Made by a program: the position numbers and the translations under genes. A DNA stretch of 64,000 nucleotides from contig JAEPKX010000001.1 in the NCBI GenBank assembly GCA_021375695.1, positions 62,001 through 126,000 on the forward strand, given 5' to 3'. Within the stretch, counting starts at the first letter, position 1; each line of letters starts with the position of its first letter. The notes under the pieces were generated by a model, which was not told where the DNA came from, made no database searches, and saw only the letters and a list, made by a program, of their open reading frames with translations. Of this stretch, positions 51,429-63,139 are shown piece after piece. Source of the stretch: Candidatus Igneacidithiobacillus taupoensis (GTDB lineage Bacteria; Pseudomonadota; Gammaproteobacteria; Acidithiobacillales; Acidithiobacillaceae).

Positions 51429-52925
51429 CTACCTCCCCTCGGGGTCGAGGCCATTCTCGGCCATATCTACTGCCTGGAACATGGATCGTCGCTTGTTCAT
51501 GGTCTCTTCCCACTCCGCCCCAGGCTCCGAGTCCGCAACGATCCCACCTCCTGCCTGTATATGTAGCTCACCGTCCTGGACTACCGCAGTCCGAATGGCA
51601 ATACAGGTATCCATGTTTCCGTTCCAGCCCCAATAGCCCACCGCACCGGCGTAGACACCGCGGGCAACCGGTTCCAGTTCCCGGATAATTTCCATGGCCC
51701 GAATCTTTGGAGCACCCGAGACCGTGCCAGCAGGGAAAGTAGCCCGTAAGGCATCCATGGCATCCAGATCCGCGCGCAGGCGCCCGGTTACCTGGGAGAC
51801 AATATGCATGACATGGGCATAGCGCTCGACCCCAAAAGCTTCTGTCACCTGCACCGTACCCGTTTCCGCAATCCGACCCACATCATTACGCGCCAGGTCG
51901 ATGAGCATGAGATGCTCCGCGCGTTCTTTGGGATCGGCCAACAATTCCTTCTCCAATGCTTGGTCGGCCACTTTGCTTGCTCCCCGCGGTCGGGTGCCGG
52001 CAATGGGACGTACCGTCACTTCGCCTTCTTCTACCCGTACCAGAATTTCTGGTGACGATCCTACCAACTGGGTACGGCCCAAATCTACAAAAAAAAGATA
52101 TGGCGACGGATTGATCCGCCGTAAGGCTCGATACAGATCCATGGGTGGTGCCGAAAAAGGGATGGTAAGACGCTGGGAAGGCACTACCTGCATGACATCT
52201 CCGGCAGCAATATAGGCCTGGATCGCGGCCACCGCCGCCATATATCCCTCGCGATGGAAGCTGGCCTGAAATTCCTCCTCCCCAACGCGCCTACGCAAGG
52301 CGCGTTCTCGCGCCACTGGCAGTGGTCCCTGGAGGCGTGCTTCCAATTCCTGCAAACGAGCCACACCTTGGGCATAGGCATCTGGCCGACGGGGATCAGC
52401 CTGGACCAATATGCGCAAGGTACCGCGTAGGTTGTCAAAGAGAATGAGCTCATCGGCCACGAGAAGCTGGATTTCCGGGAGCTGCAGGGGATCGGGCAAA
52501 GGTGGGGTCCGCGCCAGGCGTGGCTCAATATAGCGCACGATATCATAGCCTAGATATCCCACCAGCCCGCCAGTGAAACGGGCTTCCAGACCTTCCACCG
52601 GAGCCGCGCGAAAACGCCGACGAAAGGCACTGATCCAGCGCAGGGGATCGGGGTCATGGCATTCTTCCTGCAGTACACCCTCCACATAGCGTCGGATGTG
52701 CTGTTGACGGACCTCGATGCGCTCGCGGGCTGGCAGGCCAATGATGGAATAGCGACCCCACTGTTCGCCGCCCTGTACCGATTCAAACAGATACGAGTAG
52801 GGACCATCCACCAGCTTGAGAAAAGCGGAAACCGGGGTATCCAGATCAGCAGGAATCTCCCGGGTAAGGGGAATTCGATTGTAGCCCTCGCGGGCAAGTG
52901 CAAAGAAGGCGCTAGCAGAAATCAC
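51429..52925 (-). CDS. trpE: Anthranilate synthase component I
   Basis: 498 residues. Chorismate-binding domain motifs include [12 protein letters not shown]-like [31 protein letters not shown] and [14 protein letters not shown]. The N-terminal part has the [13 protein letters not shown] segment with the Tyr and Ser residues near the tryptophan feedback site. GTG 52925 has GAGGTGAA five bases upstream; the TTG at 52946 would add seven residues. It lies 88 bases after the phosphoglycolate phosphatase gene, with hairpins in between. Confidence 0.95.
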   Translation of the reverse strand: MISASAFFALAREGYNRIPLTREIPADLDTPVSAFLKLVDGPYSYLFESVQGGEQWGRYSIIGLPARERIEVRQQHIRRYVEGVLQEECHDPDPLRWISAFRRRFRAAPVEGLEARFTGGLVGYLGYDIVRYIEPRLARTPPLPDPLQLPEIQLLVADELILFDNLRGTLRILVQADPRRPDAYAQGVARLQELEARLQGPLPVARERALRRRVGEEEFQASFHREGYMAAVAAIQAYIAAGDVMQVVPSQRLTIPFSAPPMDLYRALRRINPSPYLFFVDLGRTQLVGSSPEILVRVEEGEVTVRPIAGTRPRGASKVADQALEKELLADPKERAEHLMLIDLARNDVGRIAETGTVQVTEAFGVERYAHVMHIVSQVTGRLRADLDAMDALRATFPAGTVSGAPKIRAMEIIRELEPVARGVYAGAVGYWGWNGNMDTCIAIRTAVVQDGELHIQAGGGIVADSEPGAEWEETMNKRRSMFQAVDMAENGLDPEGR

Positions 52926-52960
52926 GGGTTCACCTCGTGGCAACAATGGGAGAAGGGTTA

Positions 52961-52985
52961 GCTCGTTACGAGCGGCGCCATCGCC
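52961..52985 (-). promoter_or_regulatory. Two adjacent hairpins before trpE
   Basis: On the minus strand GGCG-ATGG-CGCC (52974-52985) is directly followed by GCTCG-TAA-CGAGC (52961-52973). The first loop contains the only Trp codon and the second loop the stop codon of a possible micro-ORF that starts on the gph stop. There is no T run, so it is not an intrinsic terminator. It may be a leader-type control element or an RNA processing site between the Calvin and trp parts. Confidence 0.4.
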
Positions 52986-53016
52986 CCTTGCCCACGATGA
53001 TGAAGTTTCCGGTCAC
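52966..53016 (-). CDS. Possible 16-codon leader-like micro-ORF between gph and trpE
   Basis: GTG 53016 overlaps the gph stop as GTGA and the frame ends at TAA 52966. The predicted peptide is [16 protein letters not shown]. An AGAGGA lies about 11 bases before the GTG. It has a single Trp codon, flanked by arginine codons, near its end, and the two hairpins described above cover these last codons. Known trp leader peptides usually have two or more Trp codons, so this may be chance. It is listed because of its exact coupling and position. Confidence 0.28.
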   Translation of the reverse strand: MTGNFIIVGKGRWRRS

Positions 53017-53690
53017 GAGTAGTTGTCCTCTGGTCGCAGCAGTGACAATAATTCCGGCATGGTATCGATAATGGCATCGGCTGCCAAGTTCGCAACGGGC
53101 ATATCTCCCCGATACCCATAGCTCACACAGACGACCGGCATCCCGGCTGCGCGGGCGGCTTTGGTGTCGTTGATGGAATCGCCTACCAGCAGGCCCTCCT
53201 CTGGTTGGTGGGCAAAATGTCTTGCGGCGTGGGTCAGGGGCAAGGGGTCTGGTTTTTTGCGAGGAAGACTGTCGCCCGAAAGGATCAAGGAAAAATAGTC
53301 TGCCATCCCAAAGTGCGCCAGCAAGGGCAAGGTGAACTGGGCGGACTTGTTGGTAATGCACACCAAAGGAGTCTTGCCGTGGAGGGCAGCCAATGTCTCC
53401 GGGACGCCTGGATAGGGAAGGCTGTGACGATGAAGGTGCTCGCCATAATAGGCCGAAAAAATCGCCATAGCGGCATCCAGCTCCTTTTCGCTCGGCTCAG
53501 CCGTAAGGGCCAAGGCACGGCGCATGAGCTCGCGCACCCCATTGCCAATGAAAGAACGAATTTTCTCCATGGGCGCTGCCGGTCGTCCAAGGCTAGCAAG
53601 CACATGGTTCGCCGCCGCCGCTAGATCGGGGGCGGTGTCAATGAGCGTTCCATCCAAATCTAGCAGGAGGAAACTAGGAGCAAAACTCAT
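53013..53690 (-). CDS. gph: Phosphoglycolate phosphatase
   Basis: 225 residues, HAD superfamily. Motif [14 protein letters not shown], motif II in VCITNKS, and motifs III/IV in [12 protein letters not shown] and [15 protein letters not shown]. It dephosphorylates 2-phosphoglycolate made by RuBisCO oxygenation (cbbZ in Calvin operons). It overlaps rpe by four bases. Position between Calvin genes and trpE supports the CbbZ role rather than a general HAD phosphatase. Confidence 0.93.
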   Translation of the reverse strand: MSFAPSFLLLDLDGTLIDTAPDLAAAANHVLASLGRPAAPMEKIRSFIGNGVRELMRRALALTAEPSEKELDAAMAIFSAYYGEHLHRHSLPYPGVPETLAALHGKTPLVCITNKSAQFTLPLLAHFGMADYFSLILSGDSLPRKKPDPLPLTHAARHFAHQPEEGLLVGDSINDTKAARAAGMPVVCVSYGYRGDMPVANLAADAIIDTMPELLSLLRPEDNYS

Positions 53691-54346
53691 ACCAAGGCAG
53701 TCCGGAAGGCAGCAATGGTAGCCTGATAATCAGCAGTTCCGTAAATGGCGCTACCGGCCACGAAGACATCAGCACCGGCATCAGCAACCTGGCGAACATT
53801 ATTGACCTTGATTCCGCCATCGACTTCCAGCTCGATGGCTTTGCCGCTGGCATCGATCCGTTTACGGATTGCCTCGATCTTGCGCAGGCTATAATCAATG
53901 AAGCTCTGCCCCCCAAAACCCGGGTTCACACTCATGACCAGGACCAAATCGATACTTTCCAAAATATAATCGAGTACCGCCAGGGGAGTGGCGGGATTGA
54001 GGGAAACCCCCGCCTTACAACCCAGACTGTGGATCAACTGCACGGTCCGATCCAGATGAATGGTTCCTTCTGGATGCACTGTGATGATGTTTGCCCCTGC
54101 TTTGGCAAATTCCGGGATGATGGCATCCACAGGGGAGATCATCAGATGCACATCCAAGGGTTTCTGGGTGTGCGGCTTGATGGCTGCCACCACCAGCGGG
54201 CCAATGGTCAGGTTGGGAACAAAATGGTTATCCATGACATCCACATGGATGTAATCGGCCCCTGCGGCATCCACAGCCCGCACCTCCTCACCCAGCCTGG
54301 CAAAGTCAGCAGAAAGGATGGAAGGGGAAATCTTGTACTGGGTCAT
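53687..54346 (-). CDS. rpe: Ribulose-phosphate 3-epimerase
   Basis: 219 residues. Evidence: [36 protein letters not shown] with the metal-binding His and Asp, [20 protein letters not shown] and [12 protein letters not shown]. It interconverts xylulose-5-phosphate and ribulose-5-phosphate in ribulose regeneration (cbbE). Two ATG codons are adjacent. The second (54346) was chosen because AGGAG is six bases before it, against three for ATG 54349. Confidence 0.95.
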   Translation of the reverse strand: MTQYKISPSILSADFARLGEEVRAVDAAGADYIHVDVMDNHFVPNLTIGPLVVAAIKPHTQKPLDVHLMISPVDAIIPEFAKAGANIITVHPEGTIHLDRTVQLIHSLGCKAGVSLNPATPLAVLDYILESIDLVLVMSVNPGFGGQSFIDYSLRKIEAIRKRIDASGKAIELEVDGGIKVNNVRQVADAGADVFVAGSAIYGTADYQATIAAFRTALV

Positions 54347-54365
54347 CATCGACTCCTAAAGAAGC

Positions 54366-54389
54366 GGAGGGCACCCCCAGGCACCCTCC
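54366..54389 (-). other. Stem-loop between fba and rpe
   Basis: GGAGGG at 54366-54371 and CCCTCC at 54384-54389 are perfectly complementary, with further partial pairing inside. It sits in the 66-base gap between the aldolase and the epimerase genes. There is no T run on either side. It may protect or separate transcript segments inside the operon; this is inference. Confidence 0.4.
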
Positions 54390-54412
54390 ACTATCGCCGT
54401 TGCTTGTTCGGT

Positions 54413-55483
54413 TCAGACTCCGGTCACCCGGGGATCCAGCTCGCCCTGTTTGTAGCGCTTGACCATGGTATCCAAGGGGATCGCCTTGATCTTGCTGGCT
54501 TGGCCGGCGGCATGGAAGGCCTCATAGCGTTGCCGACAGATATCCCGCATGGCATCGATGGAAGCTTGCAGGAACTTTCGGGGATCAAAATTCTTGGGGT
54601 TGGTATAGAGGCTCTTGCGCACCGCTCCCGTCGCTGCCAGCCGCAGATCGGTATCGATGTTGACCTTGCGGACACCATGTTTGATGCCCTCCTGGATTTC
54701 CTCTACAGGTACACCGTAGGTCTCCCCAATATCCCCACCATATTCGTGAATAATCTTCAACCATTCCTGGGGAACGGAACTCGAGCCGTGCATAACCAGA
54801 TGGGTATCGGGAATCCGCTCATGAATCTCTTTAATCCGATCAATGCGAAGGATCTTGCCGGTGGGCGGTTGGGTGAATTTATAGGCGCCGTGGCTCGTGC
54901 CAATGGCAATGGCCAGGGCATCGAGTTTGGTGGCCTTGACGAACTGGGCGGCCTCCTCGGGATCGGTGAGGAGCTGATCGTGGCTCAAGGAGCCCTCGGC
55001 ACCTACACCGTCCTCTTCGCCCGCCATACCCGTTTCCAGGGAGCCCAGGCACCCCAGTTCGCCTTCCACGGTGACACCCACCGCGTGGGCCATTTCCACC
55101 ACCTTCGCCGTCACCGCAACATTATAATCGTAGCTGGCTGGAGTTTTGGCATCCTCCAACAGGGAGCCGTCCATCATGACACTGGTAAAGCCTGAGCGGA
55201 TCGCCTGAATACAAACAGCCGGACTGGCACCGTGATCTTGATGCAACACCACCGGGATATCCGGATATTCTTCCACAGCGGCCAGAATCAGGTGTCGCAG
55301 AAACGGTTCGCCAGCGTACTTCCGTGCTCCGGCCGAAGCCTGCAGAATCACCGGGGCATCGACGGCAGCAGCCGCCTCCATGATCGCCCGCACCTGTTCC
55401 AGGTTATTGACATTAAAGGCGGGAATTCCGTACCCATGCTCGGCGGCGTGATCGAGCAGTTGCCGCATAGAGACCATTGCCAT
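54413..55483 (-). CDS. fba: Fructose-bisphosphate aldolase class II, Calvin type
   Basis: 356 residues. Zinc-dependent aldolase: [29 protein letters not shown] with the first zinc His, [41 protein letters not shown] and [11 protein letters not shown]. The length and the C-terminal part match the CbbA subtype found in Calvin operons. It acts on fructose-1,6- and sedoheptulose-1,7-bisphosphate. ATG 55483 has GAGGTGAAG before it. Confidence 0.95.
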   Translation of the reverse strand: MAMVSMRQLLDHAAEHGYGIPAFNVNNLEQVRAIMEAAAAVDAPVILQASAGARKYAGEPFLRHLILAAVEEYPDIPVVLHQDHGASPAVCIQAIRSGFTSVMMDGSLLEDAKTPASYDYNVAVTAKVVEMAHAVGVTVEGELGCLGSLETGMAGEEDGVGAEGSLSHDQLLTDPEEAAQFVKATKLDALAIAIGTSHGAYKFTQPPTGKILRIDRIKEIHERIPDTHLVMHGSSSVPQEWLKIIHEYGGDIGETYGVPVEEIQEGIKHGVRKVNIDTDLRLAATGAVRKSLYTNPKNFDPRKFLQASIDAMRDICRQRYEAFHAAGQASKIKAIPLDTMVKRYKQGELDPRVTGV

Positions 55484-55514
55484 AGTGCTTCACCTCATCA
55501 GACAGTAGGAAAAG

Positions 55515-56954
55515 TCAGCTTCCGCTGGTAGCCGCACCCACGCGCACCAGTTTCAACGTATTGGTTCCACCCGGCGAACCAATGGGCTCGCCAATGGTGA
55601 TTAAGATCAGATCACCGTCGCGGACCGCACCGCGCCGGCGCAATTCATCTTCGGCCGCTCGCATGACCTGCACTGGATCGTCATGCCGGTTCTGGGGAAA
55701 ATTGACCGGATGTACACCGCGATACAAGGTCACTTTCCGTCGAGTGTATACCTGCGGCGTCAGGGCATAAATGGGTACCCGCGAATCAGCTCGGGAAAGC
55801 CATAAGGCCGTCGATCCACTTTCGGTAAAGGCGGCAATGGCAGCGATGGGTGCCCGTACGGTTGCCAGGATCGCTGCAGCAGCAATGGTTTCGTCTACCC
55901 GCTCCAGCGCCCGATGAGTAAAGTTTTCGTTGCGCTGACAAGGCATCTGGCGTTCTACTTCCAGACAGGTACGCGCCATGGCGGCAACCGCTTCCACGGG
56001 GTATTGTCCCGAGGCGGTTTCGGCCGAGAGCATGACTGCATCCGTACCATCCAATACGGCATTGGCCACATCAGAAACCTCAGCCCGAGTGGGAATGGGC
56101 TGATGGATCATGGACTCCATCATCTGCGTTGCGGTGATGGTGATGCGATTATAGCGATTGGCCATGGCAATAATCCGCTTCTGTACCGGCGGAACCGCGG
56201 CATCGCCAATTTCCACTCCCAGATCACCGCGCGCGACCATGACCGCTTCCGAAACTTGCAGAATCTCTTCGATAGCGGCCACGGCCTCGGCCCGCTCGAT
56301 CTTGGCAACCAAGGCCCCATGACCGCCTGCGGCCCGAAAGAGCCGGCGCGCCTCTTCCATATCGGCAGCACTGCGAGGGAAAGAGACCGCAAGATAATCG
56401 GCCTCCAGACGCGCCGCCGTAATAATATCCTCACGATCCTTATCGGTCAGGGCGGGAGCCGTCAATCCACCGCCAGCCCGATTAATTCCCTTACTATTGG
56501 AAAGCTCTCCACCCTGCACCACAGTGGAATGGATTTCGCCGCCCTCTACCTTTTCCACCCGCAGCACGATCATTCCATCATTCAGCAGTAGGGTAGCCCC
56601 GCGCTCTACGTCATGCACCAGCCCCGGGTAGGTGACCCCGACCCGGGTTTGATCCCCAAGCTCGCAGTGAATGTCAAGAATAAAGGGTTCCCCCTCGCGC
56701 AGTTGGATTTTCCCTTGGGCAAACTTGCCGATCCGGATCTTGGGGCCCTGGAGATCGGCCAGAACACCAATGGCTCGACCATGGGCACGCGCCCTTTCCC
56801 GAACCAACTCTGCTAGATGGACATGCTGTTCGGCACTGCCGTGGGAAAAATTCAGGCGTACCACATCGAGTCCCGCCTCGATCAAGCGATCGATGATTTC
56901 CGGTGAAGAGCTGGCCGGTCCCAGGGTAGCAACGATCTTGGTACGGCGAATCAC
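55515..56954 (-). CDS. pyk: Pyruvate kinase
   Basis: 479 residues. RRTKIVATLGPASSSPE, VRLNFSHGSAEQH, the active-site region VAKIERAEAVAAIEEI, MVARGDLGVEI and GTDAVMLSAETASGQYPVEAV. It converts phosphoenolpyruvate and ADP to pyruvate and ATP, drawing fixed carbon to biosynthesis. GTG 56954 has AAGGTGAG upstream and lies four bases after pgk. The frame is open upstream into pgk without similarity. Confidence 0.95.
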   Translation of the reverse strand: MIRRTKIVATLGPASSSPEIIDRLIEAGLDVVRLNFSHGSAEQHVHLAELVRERARAHGRAIGVLADLQGPKIRIGKFAQGKIQLREGEPFILDIHCELGDQTRVGVTYPGLVHDVERGATLLLNDGMIVLRVEKVEGGEIHSTVVQGGELSNSKGINRAGGGLTAPALTDKDREDIITAARLEADYLAVSFPRSAADMEEARRLFRAAGGHGALVAKIERAEAVAAIEEILQVSEAVMVARGDLGVEIGDAAVPPVQKRIIAMANRYNRITITATQMMESMIHQPIPTRAEVSDVANAVLDGTDAVMLSAETASGQYPVEAVAAMARTCLEVERQMPCQRNENFTHRALERVDETIAAAAILATVRAPIAAIAAFTESGSTALWLSRADSRVPIYALTPQVYTRRKVTLYRGVHPVNFPQNRHDDPVQVMRAAEDELRRRGAVRDGDLILITIGEPIGSPGGTNTLKLVRVGAATSGS

Positions 56955-56958
56955 CGGC

Positions 56959-58155
56959 TCACCTTTGGCTTCGCGCCTCAAGTATCTCGAATGCTGGCAG
57001 GGTCTTGCCCTCCAGAACTTCCAGAAAGGCTCCACCGCCGGTAGAGATGTAACCAATCCGATCGGCTATACCATATTTGGCAATGGCGGCAAGGGTATCG
57101 CCACCACCGGCAATGGAAAAGGCAGGACTCTCGGCAATGGCCATGGCCAGGGATCTGGTACCATTGGCGAAGGCATCAAACTCAAAGACCCCGACGGGGC
57201 CGTTCCAAACAATCGTCCCTGCCGCCTTCAGCTTTTCTGCCAGGAGCTGGGCTGTTTTGGGGCCAATATCCAGGATGAGATCTTCCGCACCTACCTCCTT
57301 GACATCCTTGACCGAAGCCTTGGCATCGGCAGCAAAGTGATCTGCCACCACTACGTCCACCGGAATGGGGACCTCTGCCCCCCGGGCCTTCATGGTCGCC
57401 ATTACCGTTTTCGCTTCCTCCAGCAACTCCGGCTCGGCCAGGCTCTTGCCGATGGGATACCCGCTGGCCAGCAGGAAGGTATTGGCAATGCCACCACCAA
57501 CAATCAGCCCGTCCACCTTACTGGCCAGGGCCTGGAGAATGGTAAGCTTGGTCGATACCTTGGAACCAGCGACGATGGCAATGAGCGGACGCTTTGGGTT
57601 GGCCAGGGCCCGGCTGATGGCATCGATTTCCGCGGCGAGCAAGGGGCCGGCGCAGGCAATGGGGGCATATTTGGCAATCCCATAGGTGCTGGCCTCTGCC
57701 CGGTGGGCGGTACCAAAGGCATCGTGAACAAAGATATCGCAAAGCTTGGCATATTTTTGTGCCAAGGTATCGTCGTTCTTCTTTTCCCCCTTGTTCAGTC
57801 GACAATTTTCCAGCATGAGCACCTGGCCAGGTTCCACCGTGAAGCCACCATCGACCCAGTTTTGCTGCAGGGGAACGGCCTGACCCAGGAGTTCCCCCAG
57901 CCGTCTGGCAACGGGTGCCAGGGAGTACTCGGGTTTGAATTCGCCCTCCACTGGACGACCCAGGTGGGAAGTGATCATTACCGCCGCGCCAGCCTCCAAC
58001 GCCATTTTCACCGCCGGCACCGAGGCACGCACCCGGGTATCTTCGGTGATTTGTCCCTGCTCATTCAAGGGAACGTTGAGATCGGCACGGATGAAGACAC
58101 GTTTCCCCTTGGCATCTCCCCGCTTGCAGACTTCAGCAAAGGTCAGAATTTTCAT
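56959..58155 (-). CDS. pgk: Phosphoglycerate kinase
   Basis: 398 residues, full length. [12 protein letters not shown] at the N-terminus, [12 protein letters not shown], the nucleotide site [29 protein letters not shown] and [12 protein letters not shown]. In the Calvin cycle it phosphorylates 3-phosphoglycerate (cbbK). It lies nine bases after the GAPDH gene and four before pyk. Confidence 0.97.
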   Translation of the reverse strand: MKILTFAEVCKRGDAKGKRVFIRADLNVPLNEQGQITEDTRVRASVPAVKMALEAGAAVMITSHLGRPVEGEFKPEYSLAPVARRLGELLGQAVPLQQNWVDGGFTVEPGQVLMLENCRLNKGEKKNDDTLAQKYAKLCDIFVHDAFGTAHRAEASTYGIAKYAPIACAGPLLAAEIDAISRALANPKRPLIAIVAGSKVSTKLTILQALASKVDGLIVGGGIANTFLLASGYPIGKSLAEPELLEEAKTVMATMKARGAEVPIPVDVVVADHFAADAKASVKDVKEVGAEDLILDIGPKTAQLLAEKLKAAGTIVWNGPVGVFEFDAFANGTRSLAMAIAESPAFSIAGGGDTLAAIAKYGIADRIGYISTGGGAFLEVLEGKTLPAFEILEARSQR

Positions 58156-58164
58156 GGCTCTACC

Positions 58165-59175
<1,011 letters not shown>

Positions 59176-59205
59176 CTACTCCTCAAGGTTTCTGCAAAAA
59201 TTCTT

Positions 59206-61200
59206 TTAAAGCGCCTGGAATCTCTGGACCAGATGTTCGACCGTAAAGCCATACTTCTCGAAAAGTATCGGTGCCGGCGCCGAGGCACCAAAGCGATCGA
59301 TACCAAGCACCGCGCCTTGCAGACCCACGTATTTGTACCAAAGGCCGGTACTTCCCGCTTCGATAGCCAGCCGCTTGGTCAGCGATGTGGGCAACACACT
59401 TTCCCGATAGGCAGCATCCTGGGCGTCAAAAACTTCCAGGCAAGGCATGGAAACCACCCGCACATGGACGCCTGCATCAGCGAGTTTTGCCTGGGCTGCC
59501 AACGCCAGCTCCACTTCTGAACCACTTGCCAGCAGGGCACCCACTTCGGGACCAGCAGCCTCCTTCAGGACATACCCCCCCCGACGGGCACCAGCCACCG
59601 TTGCGTCGTTATGGGGTAAAGCCGGCAGATTTTGCCGACTCAGGGCAAGCAGACTCGGGGTCCTTTCTTGCAAGATGGAAGATTCCCAGGCAACAGCCGT
59701 TTCGACTGCATCGGCTGGGCGCCAAACATGGAGATTGGGAATCAAGCGCAAACTGTTGAGCTGCTCGATGGGCTGATGGGTTGGGCCATCCTCTCCCAGG
59801 CCAATGGAATCATGGGTCATGACAAAGATGGTTCGCAATCCCATGAGCGCCGCCATGCGAATGGCGTTGCGAGCATAGTCCGAGAAAATGAGGAAAGTGC
59901 CGCCAAAAGGTAAAAGGCCACCGTAGAGGGCCATCCCATTCATGATTGCGGCCATGCCGAACTCACGAACACCATAATGAATGTAGTTGCCCATCAGCCG
60001 ATGCTTGCCAATGTCCAGGGCCTCCTTCCAACGAGTATTGTTGGACGGGGTCAGGTCGGCGGAGCCACCGATAAATTCTGGAACCACTGGCGCTAGGGCC
60101 TGGATACACTTGCCCGAGGCAACCCGAGTGGCAATCTTGGGGGCCTCCTGGCGAAAGTCCGCAATCAGCTTGTCAACGGTTGCCCGGAAGTCCGCGCTGG
60201 GCTTACCAGCCAAGCGCCGCTGAAATTCGGCTGCATCTTCCGGATACAAGGCCTGGTACTTGGCAAAGCGCTCTTTCCATGCGGCCTCTGCAATTTCCCC
60301 CTTGGCCCGCGCGTCAAAGCCGCGGTAAATAGCTTCGGGAACCTCAAAATCGCCACCTGTCCAACCCAGATTCTTGCGGGTCAGCGCGACCTCATCAGCA
60401 CCCAATGCTGCGCCATGAACATCATGGGTACCCGCCTTATTGGGCGAGCCATGGCCAATGACGGTCTTGCAACAAATCAGGGTCGGCTTGCTAGTCTGGG
60501 AACGCGCCTCGACAATGGCTTGCTTGATGGCCTCCGGATCATGACCGTCCACCTTGCGAATCACATGCCAACCATAGGCCTCGAAGCGTGCCGGGGTATC
60601 ATCACCAAACCAGTCATCCACATGACCATCAATGGAAATATTGTTGTCATCGTAGAAGCAGATGAGCTTGTGTAAACCCCATACCCCAGCCAATGAACAG
60701 GCCTCATGGGAAATCCCCTCCATCAAACAGCCATCGCCCAGAAATACGTAGGTATAGTGATTGATCAATTCATGGTCAGGGTGGTTGAACTGCCGACCCA
60801 GCAGCTGCTCTGCCAACGCCATGCCCACGCCATTGGCCAAGCCCTGTCCCAAGGGACCGGTGGTGGTCTCGACACCAGGAGTTTCGCGATATTCCGGATG
60901 GCCAGGGGTCTTGCTGTGCCACTGCCGGAACTGCTTGAGATCATCGAGACTCAGGTCGTAGCCGCTCAGGTGGAGCAAAGCATAGAGCAGCATGGAACCA
61001 TGACCATTGGAGAGAATGAACCGGTCGCGATTGGGCCAATGGGGATTGGCAGGATTATGGACGAGAAAATCATTCCAGAGCACTTCAGCAATATCGGCCA
61101 TCCCCATGGGCATTCCCGGATGACCGCTATTGGCCTTTTGGACAGCATCCATGGTCAAGACGCGGATGGCATTGGCGAGATCGCTACGAGTCACAGTCAT
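59206..61200 (-). CDS. tkt: Transketolase
   Basis: 664 residues. Thiamine diphosphate enzyme: [19 protein letters not shown], the TPP motif [18 protein letters not shown] ending in [11 protein letters not shown], pyrimidine domain [17 protein letters not shown]-like [15 protein letters not shown], and the [15 protein letters not shown] loop. It serves ribulose-5-phosphate regeneration (cbbT). ATG 61200 has AAGGAG six bases before; ATG or other codons further upstream are not supported. Confidence 0.97.
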   Translation of the reverse strand: MTVTRSDLANAIRVLTMDAVQKANSGHPGMPMGMADIAEVLWNDFLVHNPANPHWPNRDRFILSNGHGSMLLYALLHLSGYDLSLDDLKQFRQWHSKTPGHPEYRETPGVETTTGPLGQGLANGVGMALAEQLLGRQFNHPDHELINHYTYVFLGDGCLMEGISHEACSLAGVWGLHKLICFYDDNNISIDGHVDDWFGDDTPARFEAYGWHVIRKVDGHDPEAIKQAIVEARSQTSKPTLICCKTVIGHGSPNKAGTHDVHGAALGADEVALTRKNLGWTGGDFEVPEAIYRGFDARAKGEIAEAAWKERFAKYQALYPEDAAEFQRRLAGKPSADFRATVDKLIADFRQEAPKIATRVASGKCIQALAPVVPEFIGGSADLTPSNNTRWKEALDIGKHRLMGNYIHYGVREFGMAAIMNGMALYGGLLPFGGTFLIFSDYARNAIRMAALMGLRTIFVMTHDSIGLGEDGPTHQPIEQLNSLRLIPNLHVWRPADAVETAVAWESSILQERTPSLLALSRQNLPALPHNDATVAGARRGGYVLKEAAGPEVGALLASGSEVELALAAQAKLADAGVHVRVVSMPCLEVFDAQDAAYRESVLPTSLTKRLAIEAGSTGLWYKYVGLQGAVLGIDRFGASAPAPILFEKYGFTVEHLVQRFQAL

Positions 61201-61253
61201 ATTAACTCCTTGGCTTGACACGCCCGCAGGCGCGCCGGTGGCTTAATCGAAAA

Positions 61254-62201
61254 TCAGTCCTCAGCCCGCTGATGGGTCCGTACCCGCCGCAGGATGCCGT
61301 CATGACCAGAGATGACCAGGCTCTCACTTTCCACAAAGAAACGGGAACGGGACACGCCGTCCAGGATATCCCCACTGGTCAGCCCAGTGGCCACAAAAAG
61401 GACATCATCACTGGCCACCAGCTCGTCACGGCCCAACCACTGGCCCACTTTCAATCCGGCAGCGGCAACGGCCCCTGCTTCTCCCGGCTTTTGCGGCGCC
61501 AGGGCACCAAACATATCAGCCCCCATGGCACGGGCAGCACACGCGGTAATAACTCCTTCGGGGGTACCGCCAATACCCATCATGGCATCGACCTTGCTTC
61601 CCAGGGCAGCCATGATGCCGCCACTGACATCGCCATCGGTCTGTAGGCGCACCGTCGCACCGGCCGCCTGAATTTCCCGAATCATGGCTTCGTGACGGGG
61701 TTTTTTTAGAACAAAAATCCGCAACTCTTTTACGTCCTTACCCAAGGCTTTGGCCAAGGCCTGGAGCTTGTCTTTCATTGGCGCAGCCGGATCCAGCTTG
61801 CCACGAGCGGGAGCAGGCACAATCAGCTTGTCCATATAATAGGCAGGTCCAGGGCGGAACATGCTGCCCTTGGGAGCTGCGGCCAGCACACAAATGGAGC
61901 CGGGCATACCGTTGGCAAGGAAACTGGTACCCTCCACCGGGTCCACGGCAATATCCACTTCCGGACCCATGCCGGCCCCTACCGCCTCACCATTATAGAG
62001 CATGGGGGCCTCGTCCTTTTCTCCCTCACCAATGACCACCATACCGCGCATGGGCACCTGGGCGATGGCAGCCCGCATGGCATCCACCGCGGCGCCATCC
62101 CCAAGCTCTTTCTCACCACGCCCAATCCAGGCGCTGGCTGCCCTTGCGGCAGCTTCAGTTACAGGAAGAAGGGAAAGCGCCAGATTACGGATGGTGGCCA
62201 T
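61254..62201 (-). CDS. glpX: Class II fructose-1,6-bisphosphatase (GlpX type, cbbF)
   Basis: 315 residues. GEGEKDEAPMLYNGEAVG, VDPVEGTSFLANGMPGS (metal-binding Asp-Pro-Val-Glu-Gly-Thr), QTDGDVSGGI and GIGGTPEGVITACA identify the GlpX family. Some members also hydrolyse sedoheptulose-1,7-bisphosphate. Its place at the head of the Calvin genes indicates the carbon-fixation phosphatase, while the class I enzyme at 27262 is outside the operon. AAAGGAA precedes the ATG. It follows the suhB-like gene by 48 bases. Confidence 0.94.
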   Translation of the reverse strand: MATIRNLALSLLPVTEAAARAASAWIGRGEKELGDGAAVDAMRAAIAQVPMRGMVVIGEGEKDEAPMLYNGEAVGAGMGPEVDIAVDPVEGTSFLANGMPGSICVLAAAPKGSMFRPGPAYYMDKLIVPAPARGKLDPAAPMKDKLQALAKALGKDVKELRIFVLKKPRHEAMIREIQAAGATVRLQTDGDVSGGIMAALGSKVDAMMGIGGTPEGVITACAARAMGADMFGALAPQKPGEAGAVAAAGLKVGQWLGRDELVASDDVLFVATGLTSGDILDGVSRSRFFVESESLVISGHDGILRRVRTHQRAED

Positions 62202-62249
62202 GTACGAAAATTCCTTTAGCTAGGCGATTGAAATGCCTTTTAGCATAAA

Positions 62250-63065
62250 TCAACACTGCGACTTTGGGAACTCGCGATCAATCCAGGTCAACCATTGCTC
62301 ATGTAAATGGGGGTCCAGGGTGGCCAGTACCGAGCACTTGACGAGGGCATTGGCATGCAGCGCTTCGCCGGTCAGGGTGCTGAGCCTGCCGCCTGCCTCC
62401 TGCAAGAACAATCCACCCGCAGCCCAATCCCACAGTTGTTGGGCACCATGCAGGTAAAAATGATAACGACCTGCCGCCAGCCAACTCCACTCCAACACAC
62501 AACTGCCGAAATTGCGCTGGCTATGAAAGGGTTGCCGAGTTACCAGGCGGATGGCCATTTCTGGATGCAGGCGCTTGTAATCCACGACCCCCACACTCTG
62601 CTGCAGGGCAGGGGCCTGGCGATAGGCCAAGCGGTCGCCATTACAGAAAGCCCCAGCCCGCCGTGCCGCCCAGAAGAGATCCCTGCGCATGGGGTCATAG
62701 ACCCAACCCTGCCGTGCCCCGTGGGCATCCAAAAGGGCAAGACTGATCCCAAAAATTGGCACACCGGCAGCAAAATTGCTGGTTCCATCCAAGGGATCCA
62801 GGCACCAGAGGAGCTCAACGGACTGCATCAACTGTCCCTGTTCGGCAGCGGTCATTTCTTCACCGAGCAAAGGGATTTGCGGATAACGGCGGGCCAATGC
62901 CTCCTGCAAAAAATCCTGACTTTCCAGATCGGCACTGGTAACGATACTTCCATCGGGTTTGGGTGTGGCCGTAACCCGGTGATAAGCAGGCAGCAGAAAA
63001 CGCTCCGCACTCTCGCGCAAGAGCGCTCCTACCCACTGCACATCGACAGCAAAGTCCGACATCAT
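62250..63065 (-). CDS. Inositol monophosphatase family protein (SuhB/CysQ-like)
   Basis: 271 residues. Lithium-sensitive phosphatase fold: LLGEEM, WCLDPLDGTSNFAAGVPIFGISLAL with the metal-binding Asp cluster, and QLWDWAAGGLFLQEAGG near the C-terminus. Members hydrolyse inositol phosphate, 3'-phosphoadenosine phosphates or sugar bisphosphates; the exact substrate cannot be read from sequence. Starts at GTG 63071, ATG 63065 and ATG 63062 are all possible, none with a good ribosome site. It is the first gene of the minus-strand run, 48 bases before cbbF. Confidence 0.85.
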   Translation of the reverse strand: MMSDFAVDVQWVGALLRESAERFLLPAYHRVTATPKPDGSIVTSADLESQDFLQEALARRYPQIPLLGEEMTAAEQGQLMQSVELLWCLDPLDGTSNFAAGVPIFGISLALLDAHGARQGWVYDPMRRDLFWAARRAGAFCNGDRLAYRQAPALQQSVGVVDYKRLHPEMAIRLVTRQPFHSQRNFGSCVLEWSWLAAGRYHFYLHGAQQLWDWAAGGLFLQEAGGRLSTLTGEALHANALVKCSVLATLDPHLHEQWLTWIDREFPKSQC

Positions 63066-63139
63066 GTGCACAAGAATAGACTAGAGCAGCCCAAGGGTCA
63101 TCCCTGTTCTTTTCTTTTGCGTTGACCCTATGATCCAAT

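Noticed and set aside
52961-52985. Classic tryptophan attenuator with terminator
   Set aside because: No U run and only one Trp codon, so it is kept only as a possible leader-like element.
54029-55195. Long plus-strand open frame (388 codons) across rpe and fba
   Set aside because: It is antisense to two well-supported enzymes, has no recognisable domain and no ribosome site. Such frames are common opposite GC-rich genes.
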